From positions 1 to 14,518 of the forward strand of contig JANJWY010000201.1 in assembly GCA_024709285.1 (NCBI GenBank): a stretch of 14,518 bases of DNA. The letters run 5' to 3'. Each line of letters begins with the position of its first letter. Position 1 is the stretch's first letter. The notes beneath the pieces were generated by a model, which was given only the letters and a program-made list of their open reading frames with translations, did no database searches and was not told the origin of the DNA. The stretch is from Erysipelotrichaceae bacterium. GTDB lineage: Bacteria > Bacillota_I > Bacilli_A > Erysipelotrichales > Erysipelotrichaceae. Shown here in pieces: positions 1 through 6,958 of this stretch. The translations under genes and the position numbers were made by a program.

Positions 1-181
1 TAAAATCTGTTTCGCCATCGCGACGCCTGCTGTTTGCCGACGGTTTGCCGTGCCAGTAAACACTATGATAAACGATCCACTCATTATTCAGCTGATCCTT
101 AAGCAATTGAAAAAGTTTGCCTTCACCCCGATCCTTTCGGACAAAGGTTTGTGGTAGAGCACTGGGATACATGATAGCCAT
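1..181 (-). CDS. NERD-domain protein, probable nuclease-related helicase, N-terminal part only
   Basis: The reverse strand reads 60 codons from an ATG at 181 to the window edge, so only the N-terminus is present. It begins MAIMYPSALPQTFVRKDRGE, followed by a GKLFQLL helix, an EWIVYHSVYW strand and ends RRDGETDF. The order 'G-E-xx-L-F-xx-L', a W-x-V/I-x-HS strand, then R-D-G-E-x-D-F is the start of the NERD (nuclease-related) fold, in which the G-E-x-D-F acidic residue belongs to the predicted nuclease site. In Bacillota this N-terminus is commonly fused to a UvrD/Rep- or DEAD-like helicase, but the fused part lies outside the window. The start is supported by a GAGG about 8 bases upstream and by a strong promoter at 207-235. 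The gene diverges from rmuC, another nuclease-like DNA metabolism gene. Family assignment is from motif recall, and the full product is an inference. Confidence 0.65.
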   Translation of the reverse strand, partial: MAIMYPSALPQTFVRKDRGEGKLFQLLKDQLNNEWIVYHSVYWHGKPSANSRRRDGETDF

Positions 182-206
182 AGGTAACCTCGCTTGATAT
201 GATTTC

Positions 207-235
207 ATTATAAAAGAGCTAAGGATGTTAATCAA
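207..235 (-). promoter_or_regulatory. Sigma-A promoter of the leftmost minus-strand gene
   Basis: On the minus strand TTGATT (235-230) is followed after exactly 17 bases by TATAAT (212-207). This lies 26 bases upstream of the ATG at 181, leaving a short leader with a GAGG ribosome binding site. The match is nearly perfect for a housekeeping promoter. Confidence 0.75.
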
Positions 236-318
236 TCTTCCCAGAGCAATCGCCTTATGAAATTGATAAAAATCACTCATTTTAACAAAGTTCATCAACG
301 AAATATCGCAAAAAGCCG

Positions 319-324
319 TATAAT
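319..324 (+). promoter_or_regulatory. Probable -10 box for rmuC
   Basis: A perfect TATAAT stands 21 bases before the rmuC ATG, followed by a GCAGGGG ribosome binding site. No convincing -35 box lies 16-18 bases upstream (that position reads CAACGA), so the promoter may be weak. It is back to back with the minus-strand promoter at 207-235. Confidence 0.4.
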
Positions 325-345
325 GATAGAAAGGCAGGGGACATT

Positions 346-1671
346 ATGACAGATATACTTATCGGACTAGTGATTGCACTTATGATCGTGCAATTGATCA
401 TTCAAATACAGTTATTAAAGAAATCAGCGGATGTACATCGCATCGAAGAGAAAACAGATCTTTTTTCCATGAAATTATTGAATCTTCAAGAGGATATTGC
501 GCGTCTTGAACGTTTGAATCGTGAGGACAGCATTCAGGACCGGGAAGAGTTTAACCGTCAGTTCAAAGATAACCGTCAGGAACTTTCGATGGTTTTAAGG
601 AATTTCCAAGACATACTGCAAAGCAGTCTGCTCGAACTCAATAAAATGCAATCGGAGAAGTTTGACAGTCTTTCTGCACGGCAGCAGGACTTGCTTGAAA
701 AAGTCCGGGAAGCCATTGAAAAAAGATTGGAATCCATTCAAAACAACAATGAAAAGAAACTTGAGGAGATGCGCGTTACTGTAGATGAGAAGTTGCAGGC
801 ATCGGTTGAGAAGCGGTTCAATGAGTCGTTTAAGCTCATCAGTGAGCGCTTAGACATGGTTCAGCAGGGACTCGGTGAGATGCAGACACTGGCTACCGGT
901 GTCGGTGACTTAAAACGCGTCTTAACCAATGTTAAAACCCGCGGAACGCTAGGTGAAATCCAGTTAGGAACGATCCTGGAGCAAGTACTGTCTCCAACGC
1001 AATATGAGAAAAATGCAGCATGCAATCCCAATACGACGGAGCGTGTCGAGTATGCAATCGTCATGCCGGGTCGAAATTCGGATGATAAACCGGTACTTCT
1101 ACCCATCGATTCAAAATTTCCGATGGAAGATTATCAGCGATTGGTCGAAGCATATGACACAAATACCAATTTGGAAGCTGCACTGAAATCTTTTGAGAAC
1201 AGTGTGAAGAAGAATGCTAAAGACATAGGAACTAAGTATCTCAATCCGCCTGTCACTACGGATTTCGGTATTATGTTCGTTCCGACCGAAGGTTTATATG
1301 CGGAAGTATTGCGACGCCCGGGATTGTTTGAATATTTGCAGCGCGAACATAAAATCACGGTCGTAGGGCCGTCCAATCTGGTTGCTTTTTTGAGCAGTCT
1401 GCAAATGGGGTTCAGAACACTGGCTATTGAGAAACGATCCAGTGAAGTGTGGGAGTTATTGAGTGCCGTGAAGACGGAGTTTGGTAATTTCGGCACGGTG
1501 TTGGATAGAACGAAAAAGAAACTTCAGGAAGCAACCAATGTCATCGATCAAGCCTCTACACGTTCAAGAGCGATTGAACGTCGCTTGCGCGATGTTCAAG
1601 TGTTGCCAAGTTCGACAGTATTGGAAATAGAAACAGGAGCAGATGAGGATATTGAGGATGATCAAACATAA
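346..1671 (+). CDS. rmuC: DNA recombination protein RmuC family
   Basis: RmuC-family proteins are membrane-anchored, coiled-coil proteins with a nuclease-like core, linked in E. coli to limiting rearrangement at inverted repeats; their exact reaction is not established. The 441-residue product has one N-terminal membrane segment (about residues 4-22), a long charged coiled coil (about 30-190), and the conserved core (about 195-415). Recognisable core stretches are RGTLGEIQLGTILEQVL (199-215), LPIDSKFP (252-259), FVPTEGLYAEVLRRP (311-325) and VVGPSNLVAFLSSLQMGF (339-356). E204, D255 and K257 fit a PD-(D/E)XK-like active site. A charged acidic tail (DEDIEDD) ends the protein. Length is normal for the family. 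It overlaps the next gene by 14 bases, so the two are probably co-transcribed. Confidence 0.9.
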   Translation: MTDILIGLVIALMIVQLIIQIQLLKKSADVHRIEEKTDLFSMKLLNLQEDIARLERLNREDSIQDREEFNRQFKDNRQELSMVLRNFQDILQSSLLELNKMQSEKFDSLSARQQDLLEKVREAIEKRLESIQNNNEKKLEEMRVTVDEKLQASVEKRFNESFKLISERLDMVQQGLGEMQTLATGVGDLKRVLTNVKTRGTLGEIQLGTILEQVLSPTQYEKNAACNPNTTERVEYAIVMPGRNSDDKPVLLPIDSKFPMEDYQRLVEAYDTNTNLEAALKSFENSVKKNAKDIGTKYLNPPVTTDFGIMFVPTEGLYAEVLRRPGLFEYLQREHKITVVGPSNLVAFLSSLQMGFRTLAIEKRSSEVWELLSAVKTEFGNFGTVLDRTKKKLQEATNVIDQASTRSRAIERRLRDVQVLPSSTVLEIETGADEDIEDDQT

Positions 1672-2548
1672 AATCATTTTGATTTCTGTTATGGCTTTAT
1701 GGGGTTCACTTGGAATTTTTGTTCGCAACATCCCGGTATCTTCGCTGTTGCTCGCTTTTTCAAGGGCAGTAATTGCTTTGCCTATTTTGATGGCCGGGGT
1801 GAAGATGAGCGGCCTTAGTTTACGCGATTGCCTTCGAAGGGAAAATATACCCTTGATGATCAGTGGTGTACTGATTGGTCTGGCATGGGTGCTGTTTTTT
1901 GCTGGATTCCGCTTGACCAGCATTGCCAATGTCACATTTATATATAATATGTGCCCGATTTACGTATTGATCCTATCTCCGATCTTGTTAAAGGAAAAGA
2001 TCAGCCGATTTCAGATATTTACTATCTTTATCGCTTTTCTCGGATTTGTATTGATCATCGGTCAGTCCATCGACTTTAAGGATGCTGCCTTTTTAGGAAT
2101 AATGGCCGCAACTTTTTCCGGGCTCTTATATGCAATGATCGTTATCATCAATCGAAAATATGCATCGCATCTTAATGGTGAAGCCGTCGCATTCATTCAG
2201 TTATTGTTTACGATGATCGTACTTTTGCCCTTTGTCATCGGTTCGAATTCTTTTGCGGAATTTTCACTGATGACACCCATCGCTTGGATATTACTTCTGA
2301 CATTAGGTGTTTTTCATACAGGCCTCGCTTATATCGGTTACTTTCAAAGTTATAAAACCTGTTCAGCTTCAACGGTCGCTCAGTTTACCTATCTGGATCC
2401 TGCTTTTGCACTTTTGTTTGGTTACTTTCTGGCGAGTGAGTCTCTTACAATGATTCAGGCTGTTGGAGGATTACTTATTTTAGGGTCGACGTTTGTTACT
2501 TTGTGGATAAAGACAGAACCTCGAAAAGAAATGATCATTGAAAACTGA
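1658..2548 (+). CDS. DMT/EamA-family transporter
   Basis: This is a ten-segment inner-membrane protein of the drug/metabolite transporter superfamily, made of two EamA repeats of about five helices each; members export or import small metabolites, and the substrate cannot be read from sequence. The N-terminus (IILISVMALWGSLGIFVRNI) and the 'LKEKISRFQI' stretch between helices 4 and 5 of the first repeat are typical, as is the second-repeat ending 'YLDPAFALLFGYFLASESLT'. I chose the ATG at 1658 (296 residues) over one at 1643: the later start has GAGG nine bases upstream and gives the family's usual N-terminus, whereas the earlier one has its AGGAG only three bases away. The start lies inside the end of rmuC. 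A terminator follows. Confidence 0.85.
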   Translation: MIKHKIILISVMALWGSLGIFVRNIPVSSLLLAFSRAVIALPILMAGVKMSGLSLRDCLRRENIPLMISGVLIGLAWVLFFAGFRLTSIANVTFIYNMCPIYVLILSPILLKEKISRFQIFTIFIAFLGFVLIIGQSIDFKDAAFLGIMAATFSGLLYAMIVIINRKYASHLNGEAVAFIQLLFTMIVLLPFVIGSNSFAEFSLMTPIAWILLLTLGVFHTGLAYIGYFQSYKTCSASTVAQFTYLDPAFALLFGYFLASESLTMIQAVGGLLILGSTFVTLWIKTEPRKEMIIEN

Positions 2549-2617
2549 TGTAAGAGTCAGATTGTTTGATGTCCGAAAAAATACCCAGTTGAAATCAAAA
2601 TTCACAATAAATTATCT

Positions 2618-2652
2618 AGAAAGAATGATTTAAATCCGTTCTTTCTTTTTTT
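2618..2652 (+). terminator. Rho-independent terminator after the rmuC-DMT unit
   Basis: AGAAAGAA (2618-2625) pairs with TTCTTTCT (2639-2646) around a 13-base loop, followed directly by a run of T residues (2646-2652). The loop itself contains the palindrome GATTTAAATC. Confidence 0.7.
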
Positions 2653-2683
2653 GTGTTTCTATGCTGGTTTAGTACAAAATTAA

Positions 2684-2692
2684 TGTCATAAT
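2684..2692 (+). promoter_or_regulatory. Extended -10 promoter candidate for the 39-residue peptide
   Basis: TGTCATAAT is an extended -10 element (TG, one base, CATAAT). There is no clear -35 box, as is usual for extended -10 promoters. It would start a transcript near 2699 that runs through the hairpin at 2714-2743 into the small gene. Confidence 0.35.
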
Positions 2693-2713
2693 GATGTTGT
2701 GGGGGATAGGGAT

Positions 2714-2743
2714 CGGGTAAAGAGATGCAAGTTTCTTTGCCCG
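2714..2743 (+). promoter_or_regulatory. Leader hairpin before the 39-residue peptide gene
   Basis: CGGGTAAAGA (2714-2723) pairs with TCTTTGCCCG (2734-2743) in a ten-pair stem with one G-U pair and a ten-base loop. The stem ends about nine bases before the strong CGGAGGG ribosome binding site. There is no U-tract, so it is a leader structure and not a terminator. It follows a G-rich box that recurs at 6987-7005. Confidence 0.5.
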
Positions 2744-2762
2744 GTAACTTCCGGAGGGAAAT

Positions 2763-2882
2763 ATGAAATTGCTCAGATTTATTTTCCGACTGATCCTGGG
2801 ATTACTGTTTGTCGGCCTACTTCTGATTATTGCTTTGTTTTCAGTATGTAATTACAGCATGAAACATACAAATAAATACTGA
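2763..2882 (+). CDS. Small hydrophobic membrane peptide, 39 residues, function unknown
   Basis: A 39-codon frame begins at ATG 2763, just after an excellent CGGAGGGAAAT ribosome binding site. The product has a basic N-terminus (MKLLRFIFR), one long hydrophobic stretch (about residues 8-28) and a short polar tail (NYSMKHTNKY), so it is a single-span membrane peptide with the positive end inside. The cysteine at 29 follows F-S-V, which is a poor lipobox, so lipidation is unlikely. It has its own probable promoter, a leader hairpin and a terminator that overlaps its stop codon, and so forms an isolated unit of about 200 bases. I do not recognise the family. Size and layout resemble small membrane stress peptides or type I toxins, but no antisense RNA was identified. 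Confidence 0.6.
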   Translation: MKLLRFIFRLILGLLFVGLLLIIALFSVCNYSMKHTNKY

Positions 2883-2902
2883 TGGCGAATAGCCATCTTT
2901 TT
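2881..2902 (+). terminator. Terminator overlapping the stop codon of the small peptide gene
   Basis: GATGGC (2881-2886), a five-base loop and GCCATC (2892-2897) are followed by TTTTT. The first two bases of the stem are the last two of the TGA stop. Confidence 0.75.
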
Positions 2903-2903
2903 A

Positions 2904-2928
2904 TGTTAAAATTTGTTACAGATAACAA
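2904..2928 (+). promoter_or_regulatory. Promoter and operator-like palindrome of the CdaR-type regulator gene
   Basis: TGTTAAAAT (2904-2912) is an extended -10 element. It is followed immediately by a perfect inverted repeat, TTGTTA-CAGA-TAACAA (2913-2928), sitting where RNA polymerase would start. A site in this position usually represses, which suggests autoregulation. A similar site lies before the permease gene at 4080-4095. Confidence 0.5.
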
Positions 2929-2940
2929 AGAGGTGGCAAA

Positions 2941-4080
2941 ATGAACTTATCAACGAACTTCGCAATGCAGATGGTAGAAGAGTTAAGTGCGATCATCAAT
3001 CAGCACATAAATCTGATCGACAATGACGGAACGATCATTGCTTCAACGGATAAGTCGAGAATCGGCAGCTGTCATATGGGCGCAAAAAGAATGATTGATG
3101 ATGGACTGCCATATCTGATCATCGAATCAGACACCGAATATACGGGGTCAAAAAAGGGCGTGAATCTGCCGATTCTGGTGGATGAGCAAATCGTTGGTGT
3201 CATAGGCATTACCGGTGATCGTAAAGATGTTGAGAAGTACGGTGAAATCATCCGTAAATTTACGGAGATGTATATTCGTGATGAAAATGTTAAGCAATTA
3301 AAACAACAGGAAGAAAAAATCCGCAGCCGCTTCTTGGAGAATTGGCTGATCAATCCCAATTATGTTTTTGAAGGTAACTTCCATGAGACCGCACTGACTT
3401 TAGGTGTTGATATCAATATCCTGCGAAGAATCATTCTGGTCAATTTTATTTTTAATGATGGAACTGATGTAAAAAAAGATCAGAAGCGACTTGATGAGGC
3501 AACCAGGTATTTACGCAATACCCTTTGTGATCACTCAGGATGTTACTATTTACGTATTGGGACCAAACTGGTATTTCTGATAACAGAAACAGATGATGAC
3601 AAACTGAAGGATAGATGTCTGAAAATCATTCGAAACATTCAAAAAAACTATCAGCTGGATTTGAGAATCGGTTTAGATGAACAAGCCTTGCATTATAAGC
3701 AAGTTCACTATGCATTTTTAAAAGCACAAAAAGCCTTGAATTCCGCATTGACTGTTCAACATCAGTCATTGGTCAACTATAAAGATCTGAATATTGAATT
3801 GTTCTTGTATGAAATTCCGCAAATGATCCGACAAGAATTTATTGATAAAGTTTTTAAAGGTATGACTGATGATGAAATCAAGGAAGCCATGCGCATACTT
3901 GAAGTTTTTTATGGACATGATGCATCCATTGAGAAGACAGCGTCACATTTATTCATTCATAAAAACACCTTACAGTACAAATTAAACAAACTGTATGAAC
4001 TCACCGGACATAATCCGCGGCATTGTCAGGGCATCCCATTGTATTATTTAGCTATGGCTTTCTATAAAAATCGAAGCTGA
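2941..4080 (+). CDS. CdaR/PucR-type sugar-diacid regulator
   Basis: This 379-residue cytoplasmic transcription regulator has the architecture of CdaR (SdaR), which in E. coli responds to glycerate and activates glucarate, galactarate and glycerate genes. The N-terminal sugar-diacid recognition domain (about 3-130) contains 'LIDNDGTIIASTDKSRIGSCH' in two adjoining parts and 'NLPILVDEQIVGVIGITGD'. A middle domain (about 150-300) precedes the C-terminal PucR-type helix-turn-helix: ASIEKTASHLFIHKNTLQYK (328-347), then LNKLYELTGHNPR. The ATG at 2941 has AGAGGTGG just upstream. The adjacent permease and glycerate kinase are the expected targets. The ligand, glycerate or another sugar acid, is inferred from context. 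Confidence 0.88.
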   Translation: MNLSTNFAMQMVEELSAIINQHINLIDNDGTIIASTDKSRIGSCHMGAKRMIDDGLPYLIIESDTEYTGSKKGVNLPILVDEQIVGVIGITGDRKDVEKYGEIIRKFTEMYIRDENVKQLKQQEEKIRSRFLENWLINPNYVFEGNFHETALTLGVDINILRRIILVNFIFNDGTDVKKDQKRLDEATRYLRNTLCDHSGCYYLRIGTKLVFLITETDDDKLKDRCLKIIRNIQKNYQLDLRIGLDEQALHYKQVHYAFLKAQKALNSALTVQHQSLVNYKDLNIELFLYEIPQMIRQEFIDKVFKGMTDDEIKEAMRILEVFYGHDASIEKTASHLFIHKNTLQYKLNKLYELTGHNPRHCQGIPLYYLAMAFYKNRS

Positions 4081-4095
4081 TATTATAAGTAACAA
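4080..4095 (+). promoter_or_regulatory. Operator-like site upstream of the permease promoter
   Basis: ATATTA-TAAG-TAACAA matches the perfect palindrome at 2913-2928 at 10 of 12 arm positions with the same four-base spacing. It lies about 31 bases upstream of the permease -35 box, a position typical of an activator. This is a proposed regulator site based on two examples only. Confidence 0.35.
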
Positions 4096-4126
4096 AATAT
4101 AACGCTTACATTTGGTATGGCAACCA

Positions 4127-4166
4127 TTACAATAACCATGCTTTTTTCTTATAATACTCCTAGGAG
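4127..4166 (+). promoter_or_regulatory. Promoter of the permease-glycerate kinase unit, with start-site palindrome
   Basis: TTACAA (4127-4132) and a perfect TATAAT (4150-4155) are separated by 17 bases. The -10 box is followed by a perfect ten-base palindrome, CTCCTAGGAG (4157-4166), at the expected transcription start. A small hairpin, AACAC (4167-4171) with GTGTT (4179-4183), then lies just before the CAGGAGG ribosome binding site. Confidence 0.6.
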
Positions 4167-4201
4167 AACACTTTTTACGTGTTATACAGGAGGAAAGAAA
4201 C

Positions 4202-5614
4202 ATGACAGGTATTCCATTGATCATCACCTTTGTAGTCTCGATCATCATCATGATCGTCGCGATTTCAAAATTCAAAGTTCACCCGTTTTTGGCAATCATG
4301 GGTATTGCTTTATTGTTGGCCATCGTTGTCGGTATTCCGTTGGTTGATATTGCGGCTACAGATACAACTCCGGCTCGCCAAGGCATCGCAACGATTATCG
4401 GTGCAGGTTTTAGCGGTACGTTCAGCAGTATCGGTATCGTTATTATATTAGGTGCTTTGGTAGGCACTTTGCTCGAAAGAACGGGAGCAGCCATCAAATT
4501 GGCGGATATGGTCGTCCATTTGGTAGGCAAAAAACGTCCGGAACTTGCTATTATGATTATGGGCTGGATCGTTTCGATTCCGGTATTCTGTGACAGCGGT
4601 TTTGTAATTCTAGACCCCATCCGCAAAGCACTGCGTCGTCGTACGCAAGCCTCCAGTGTTGCTATGACAGTTGCGCTATCCGCCGGTTTATACGCATCTC
4701 ACGTATTGATTCCGCCGACTCCGGGTCCTATTGCTGCAGCCGGTTCCGCCGGTTTGGCTGATAACCTCATTTTAGTTATGGGCATGGGTGCGTTGATTTC
4801 GATTCCGGCATTGATTGCGGCTTATTTCTATGCTCTTTATATCGGCAAAAAAATCAAAACTCCGGAAGATCAGGAAGATTCTGGCTTAGTTTCTCAAACA
4901 TACGAACAATTGGTTGCTGAATATGGTAAATTGCCAAGCGGCTTTGCGGCATTGTCTCCGATTTTAATGCCGATCGCATTGATGGCATTGAGTTCAGTGG
5001 TTGTGGCTGCAAAAATGACAGGTGATTTTGTTCCGGTTTTGCGCTTTTTAGGTAATCCTGTCATTGCTTTGACTGTTGGATTATTGTTCGGTATCTATTT
5101 ATTGTTTGCTTCAGGGAAAATTGGCGAGTTCAATGCTTTGACCAATGACACATTGAAAATCGTCGGACCAATCTTGTTTGTTACAGCGGCCGGCGGTGTG
5201 TTGGGACGTGTTATCGCTTCTGCAGGATTTGTTGAGTACATTAAAGCAAATGCATCTGCCATCGCTACCGTAGGAATTTTCTTCCCGTTCATTATTTCGG
5301 CAATATTGAAGACAGCTCAAGGTTCTTCAACGGTTGCTATCGTTACGACGGCGGGTATGTTGGGAAGTTATGCGGCTGCTGATTCTTTAATGGTTGCATT
5401 GGGATTGAATAATCCGGTACTGGCAGCCTTGGCTGTCATGGCTATCGGTGCAGGTTCGATGACCGTATCTCATGCCAATGACAGTTATTTCTGGGTTGTT
5501 ACCAATTTCGGACAGATGAAGGCTGAAGAGGGATATCTGACTCAGACGGCAGTGACTTTGATTATGGGTATTGCGGCTATGGCCGGTATCTTCGCTGTAT
5601 CTCTATTCTTTTAG
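4202..5614 (+). CDS. GntP-family gluconate/glycerate permease
   Basis: GntP-family proteins are proton-coupled importers of gluconate and related sugar acids in the cytoplasmic membrane. The 470-residue product is hydrophobic throughout, with about 12-14 membrane spans. It shows the family signatures IPVFCDSGFVIL (126-137), PPTPGPIAAAGSAG (171-184), AQGSSTVAIVTTAG (372-385) and VSHANDSYFWVV (422-433). A hydrophilic cytoplasmic loop, rich in E, D, K and Q, spans about 215-246. The ATG at 4202 has a near-ideal AGGAGG ribosome binding site. Glycerate kinase follows 57 bases downstream and a CdaR-type regulator precedes it, so glycerate is a reasonable substrate guess. Gluconate or a related acid remains possible. 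Confidence 0.9.
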   Translation: MTGIPLIITFVVSIIIMIVAISKFKVHPFLAIMGIALLLAIVVGIPLVDIAATDTTPARQGIATIIGAGFSGTFSSIGIVIILGALVGTLLERTGAAIKLADMVVHLVGKKRPELAIMIMGWIVSIPVFCDSGFVILDPIRKALRRRTQASSVAMTVALSAGLYASHVLIPPTPGPIAAAGSAGLADNLILVMGMGALISIPALIAAYFYALYIGKKIKTPEDQEDSGLVSQTYEQLVAEYGKLPSGFAALSPILMPIALMALSSVVVAAKMTGDFVPVLRFLGNPVIALTVGLLFGIYLLFASGKIGEFNALTNDTLKIVGPILFVTAAGGVLGRVIASAGFVEYIKANASAIATVGIFFPFIISAILKTAQGSSTVAIVTTAGMLGSYAAADSLMVALGLNNPVLAALAVMAIGAGSMTVSHANDSYFWVVTNFGQMKAEEGYLTQTAVTLIMGIAAMAGIFAVSLFF

Positions 5615-5624
5615 ATAAATGGCA

Positions 5625-5644
5625 GGGCTAATGCAAATTAGCCC
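5625..5644 (+). terminator. Intercistronic hairpin between permease and glycerate kinase
   Basis: GGGCTAAT and ATTAGCCC form a perfect eight-pair stem closed by a GCAA tetraloop (GNRA type). It is followed by TTACTTCTAG, not a clean U-run. It may be a leaky terminator that lowers kinase expression relative to the permease, or an mRNA-stabilising hairpin. No separate promoter is visible before the kinase gene. Confidence 0.45.
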
Positions 5645-5671
5645 TTACTTCTAGTAAATGAGGACTGATTT

Positions 5672-6808
5672 ATGAAAAAAATCATCTGTATACCCGATTC
5701 TTTTAAAGGCACCTTAAGTTCAGCACAGATTTGTGAAATTATGGAGAAGTCGATTCACCAGCATTTCGAGTTCTGTGAAGTAGTGAAAATCGAAGTTGCT
5801 GATGGTGGAGAGGGCAGTGTCGACGCTTTTTTGGCCGCTGTTGGCGGAGAAAAGGTTCATTGCTCGGTCAGTAATCCATATTTTGAATCGATGGAGTCTT
5901 TTTTCGGGGTTTTAAATGGGAATGTTGCTGTTATCGAAATGGCGGCTGCCGCCGGTTTGCCGTTGGTCAGTGATCGGTTGAATCCAATGGAAACGACAAC
6001 CTTTGGCGTCGGTGAATTGATATTGGCTGCCATCAATCGGGGTTGTAAAAAAATCATTGTCGGTTTGGGAGGTTCATGTACCAATGATGGTGGTTGCGGT
6101 GCAGCGTGTGCACTGGGTGTGCGATTCTATGATGCCCATGGGAAGTCGTTTGTTCCAACAGGGAAGTCCTTGATCGACATATCGAGAATTGATTTGAGCG
6201 GAGTTGATCCACGCGTTTTCGATGTTGAGTTTATTACAATGTGTGACATTGATAATCCGATGTATGGTTTAAAAGGGGCAGCTCATATATTCTCTCCTCA
6301 AAAAGGAGCAGATCCAACAATGGTGTTGAAATTAGATGAAGGATTGATTCATTTGGCTGATTGCATTAAAAATCAGCTGAACATGGATGTATCGACGATT
6401 CCCGGTGGCGGGGCGGCCGGAGCAATGGGTGCAGGCATGGTTGCATTTTTTAACAGCAAATTGCAAATGGGCATTGAAACGATTTTGGATTTGGTTCAAT
6501 TTGATCGGTTGATTAAAGATGCTGATATCATCTTTACCGGTGAGGGGAAAATCGATTCACAGTCACTTCAAGGCAAAGTTCCGATTGGTGTGGCAAGACG
6601 TGCGAAACTAGCCGGTGTACATGTGATTGCGGTCGTAGGTACGATTGGCAGTGACATTGATGCTGTGTATGATATGGGCATCAGCGCTATATTCAGTATA
6701 AATCCTGAACCTGTACCTTTTGATATTGCTAAGTTGAAGTCAAAAGAGAATCTGGCATTGACGATGGATAATATCGTGAGGATGCTGAAGATAAAATCGC
6801 ACCTTTGA
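5672..6808 (+). CDS. glxK: Glycerate kinase (GarK/GlxK family)
   Basis: Glycerate kinase phosphorylates D-glycerate with ATP in the cytoplasm; characterised GarK/GlxK enzymes give 2-phosphoglycerate, which enters lower glycolysis. The 378-residue length is normal for the family. Signature stretches in order are IPDSFKGTLSS (7-17), VADGGEGSVDAF (42-53), IVGLGGSCTNDGGCGAACALG (129-149), IPGGGAAGAMGAG (243-255) and FTGEGKIDSQSLQGKVPIGVA (288-308). The ATG at 5672 has TGAGG about nine bases upstream. The gene is downstream of a GntP permease on the same strand, so uptake and phosphorylation are linked. Its stop codon falls in the loop of the terminator hairpin. The family is certain; phosphorylation at position 2 and not 3 is from family knowledge. 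The symbol garK could equally be used. Confidence 0.93.
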   Translation: MKKIICIPDSFKGTLSSAQICEIMEKSIHQHFEFCEVVKIEVADGGEGSVDAFLAAVGGEKVHCSVSNPYFESMESFFGVLNGNVAVIEMAAAAGLPLVSDRLNPMETTTFGVGELILAAINRGCKKIIVGLGGSCTNDGGCGAACALGVRFYDAHGKSFVPTGKSLIDISRIDLSGVDPRVFDVEFITMCDIDNPMYGLKGAAHIFSPQKGADPTMVLKLDEGLIHLADCIKNQLNMDVSTIPGGGAAGAMGAGMVAFFNSKLQMGIETILDLVQFDRLIKDADIIFTGEGKIDSQSLQGKVPIGVARRAKLAGVHVIAVVGTIGSDIDAVYDMGISAIFSINPEPVPFDIAKLKSKENLALTMDNIVRMLKIKSHL

Positions 6809-6821
6809 AGTGCGGTTTTCT
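6793..6821 (+). terminator. Terminator at the end of the glycerate kinase gene
   Basis: AAAATCGCAC (6793-6802) pairs with GTGCGGTTTT (6810-6819) with one G-U pair. The seven-base loop contains the TGA stop of the kinase gene. The T-run is short (TTTTCT). Confidence 0.65.
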
Positions 6822-6924
6822 AATGAATAGAATATTCGGAAAATATCCAATATAAACATATAATATGCAAAATATGTTAAAAAAGTCATAATTCGACAAT
6901 AAGCGACATAACTGGAATATAATG

Positions 6925-6952
6925 TTTACATAAATTATTTATTATGTATAAT
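6925..6952 (+). promoter_or_regulatory. Sigma-A promoter in the intergenic region before the prepilin gene
   Basis: TTTACA (6925-6930) and TATAAT (6947-6952) are separated by 16 bases. The expected start is near 6959, and an intrinsic terminator at 7000-7022 follows, so this promoter serves a very short transcript. Confidence 0.6.
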
Positions 6953-6958
6953 ATAAGT

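Noticed and set aside
2763..2882. The 39-residue peptide as a lipoprotein
   Set aside because: The residue before Cys29 is Val and the preceding residues do not form an L-x-[AGS]-C lipobox.
4097..4110. A catabolite-control (cre)-like half site, CGCTTACA, upstream of the permease promoter
   Set aside because: The right half fits, but the left half lacks the TG and most of the consensus, so it is not a convincing CcpA site.
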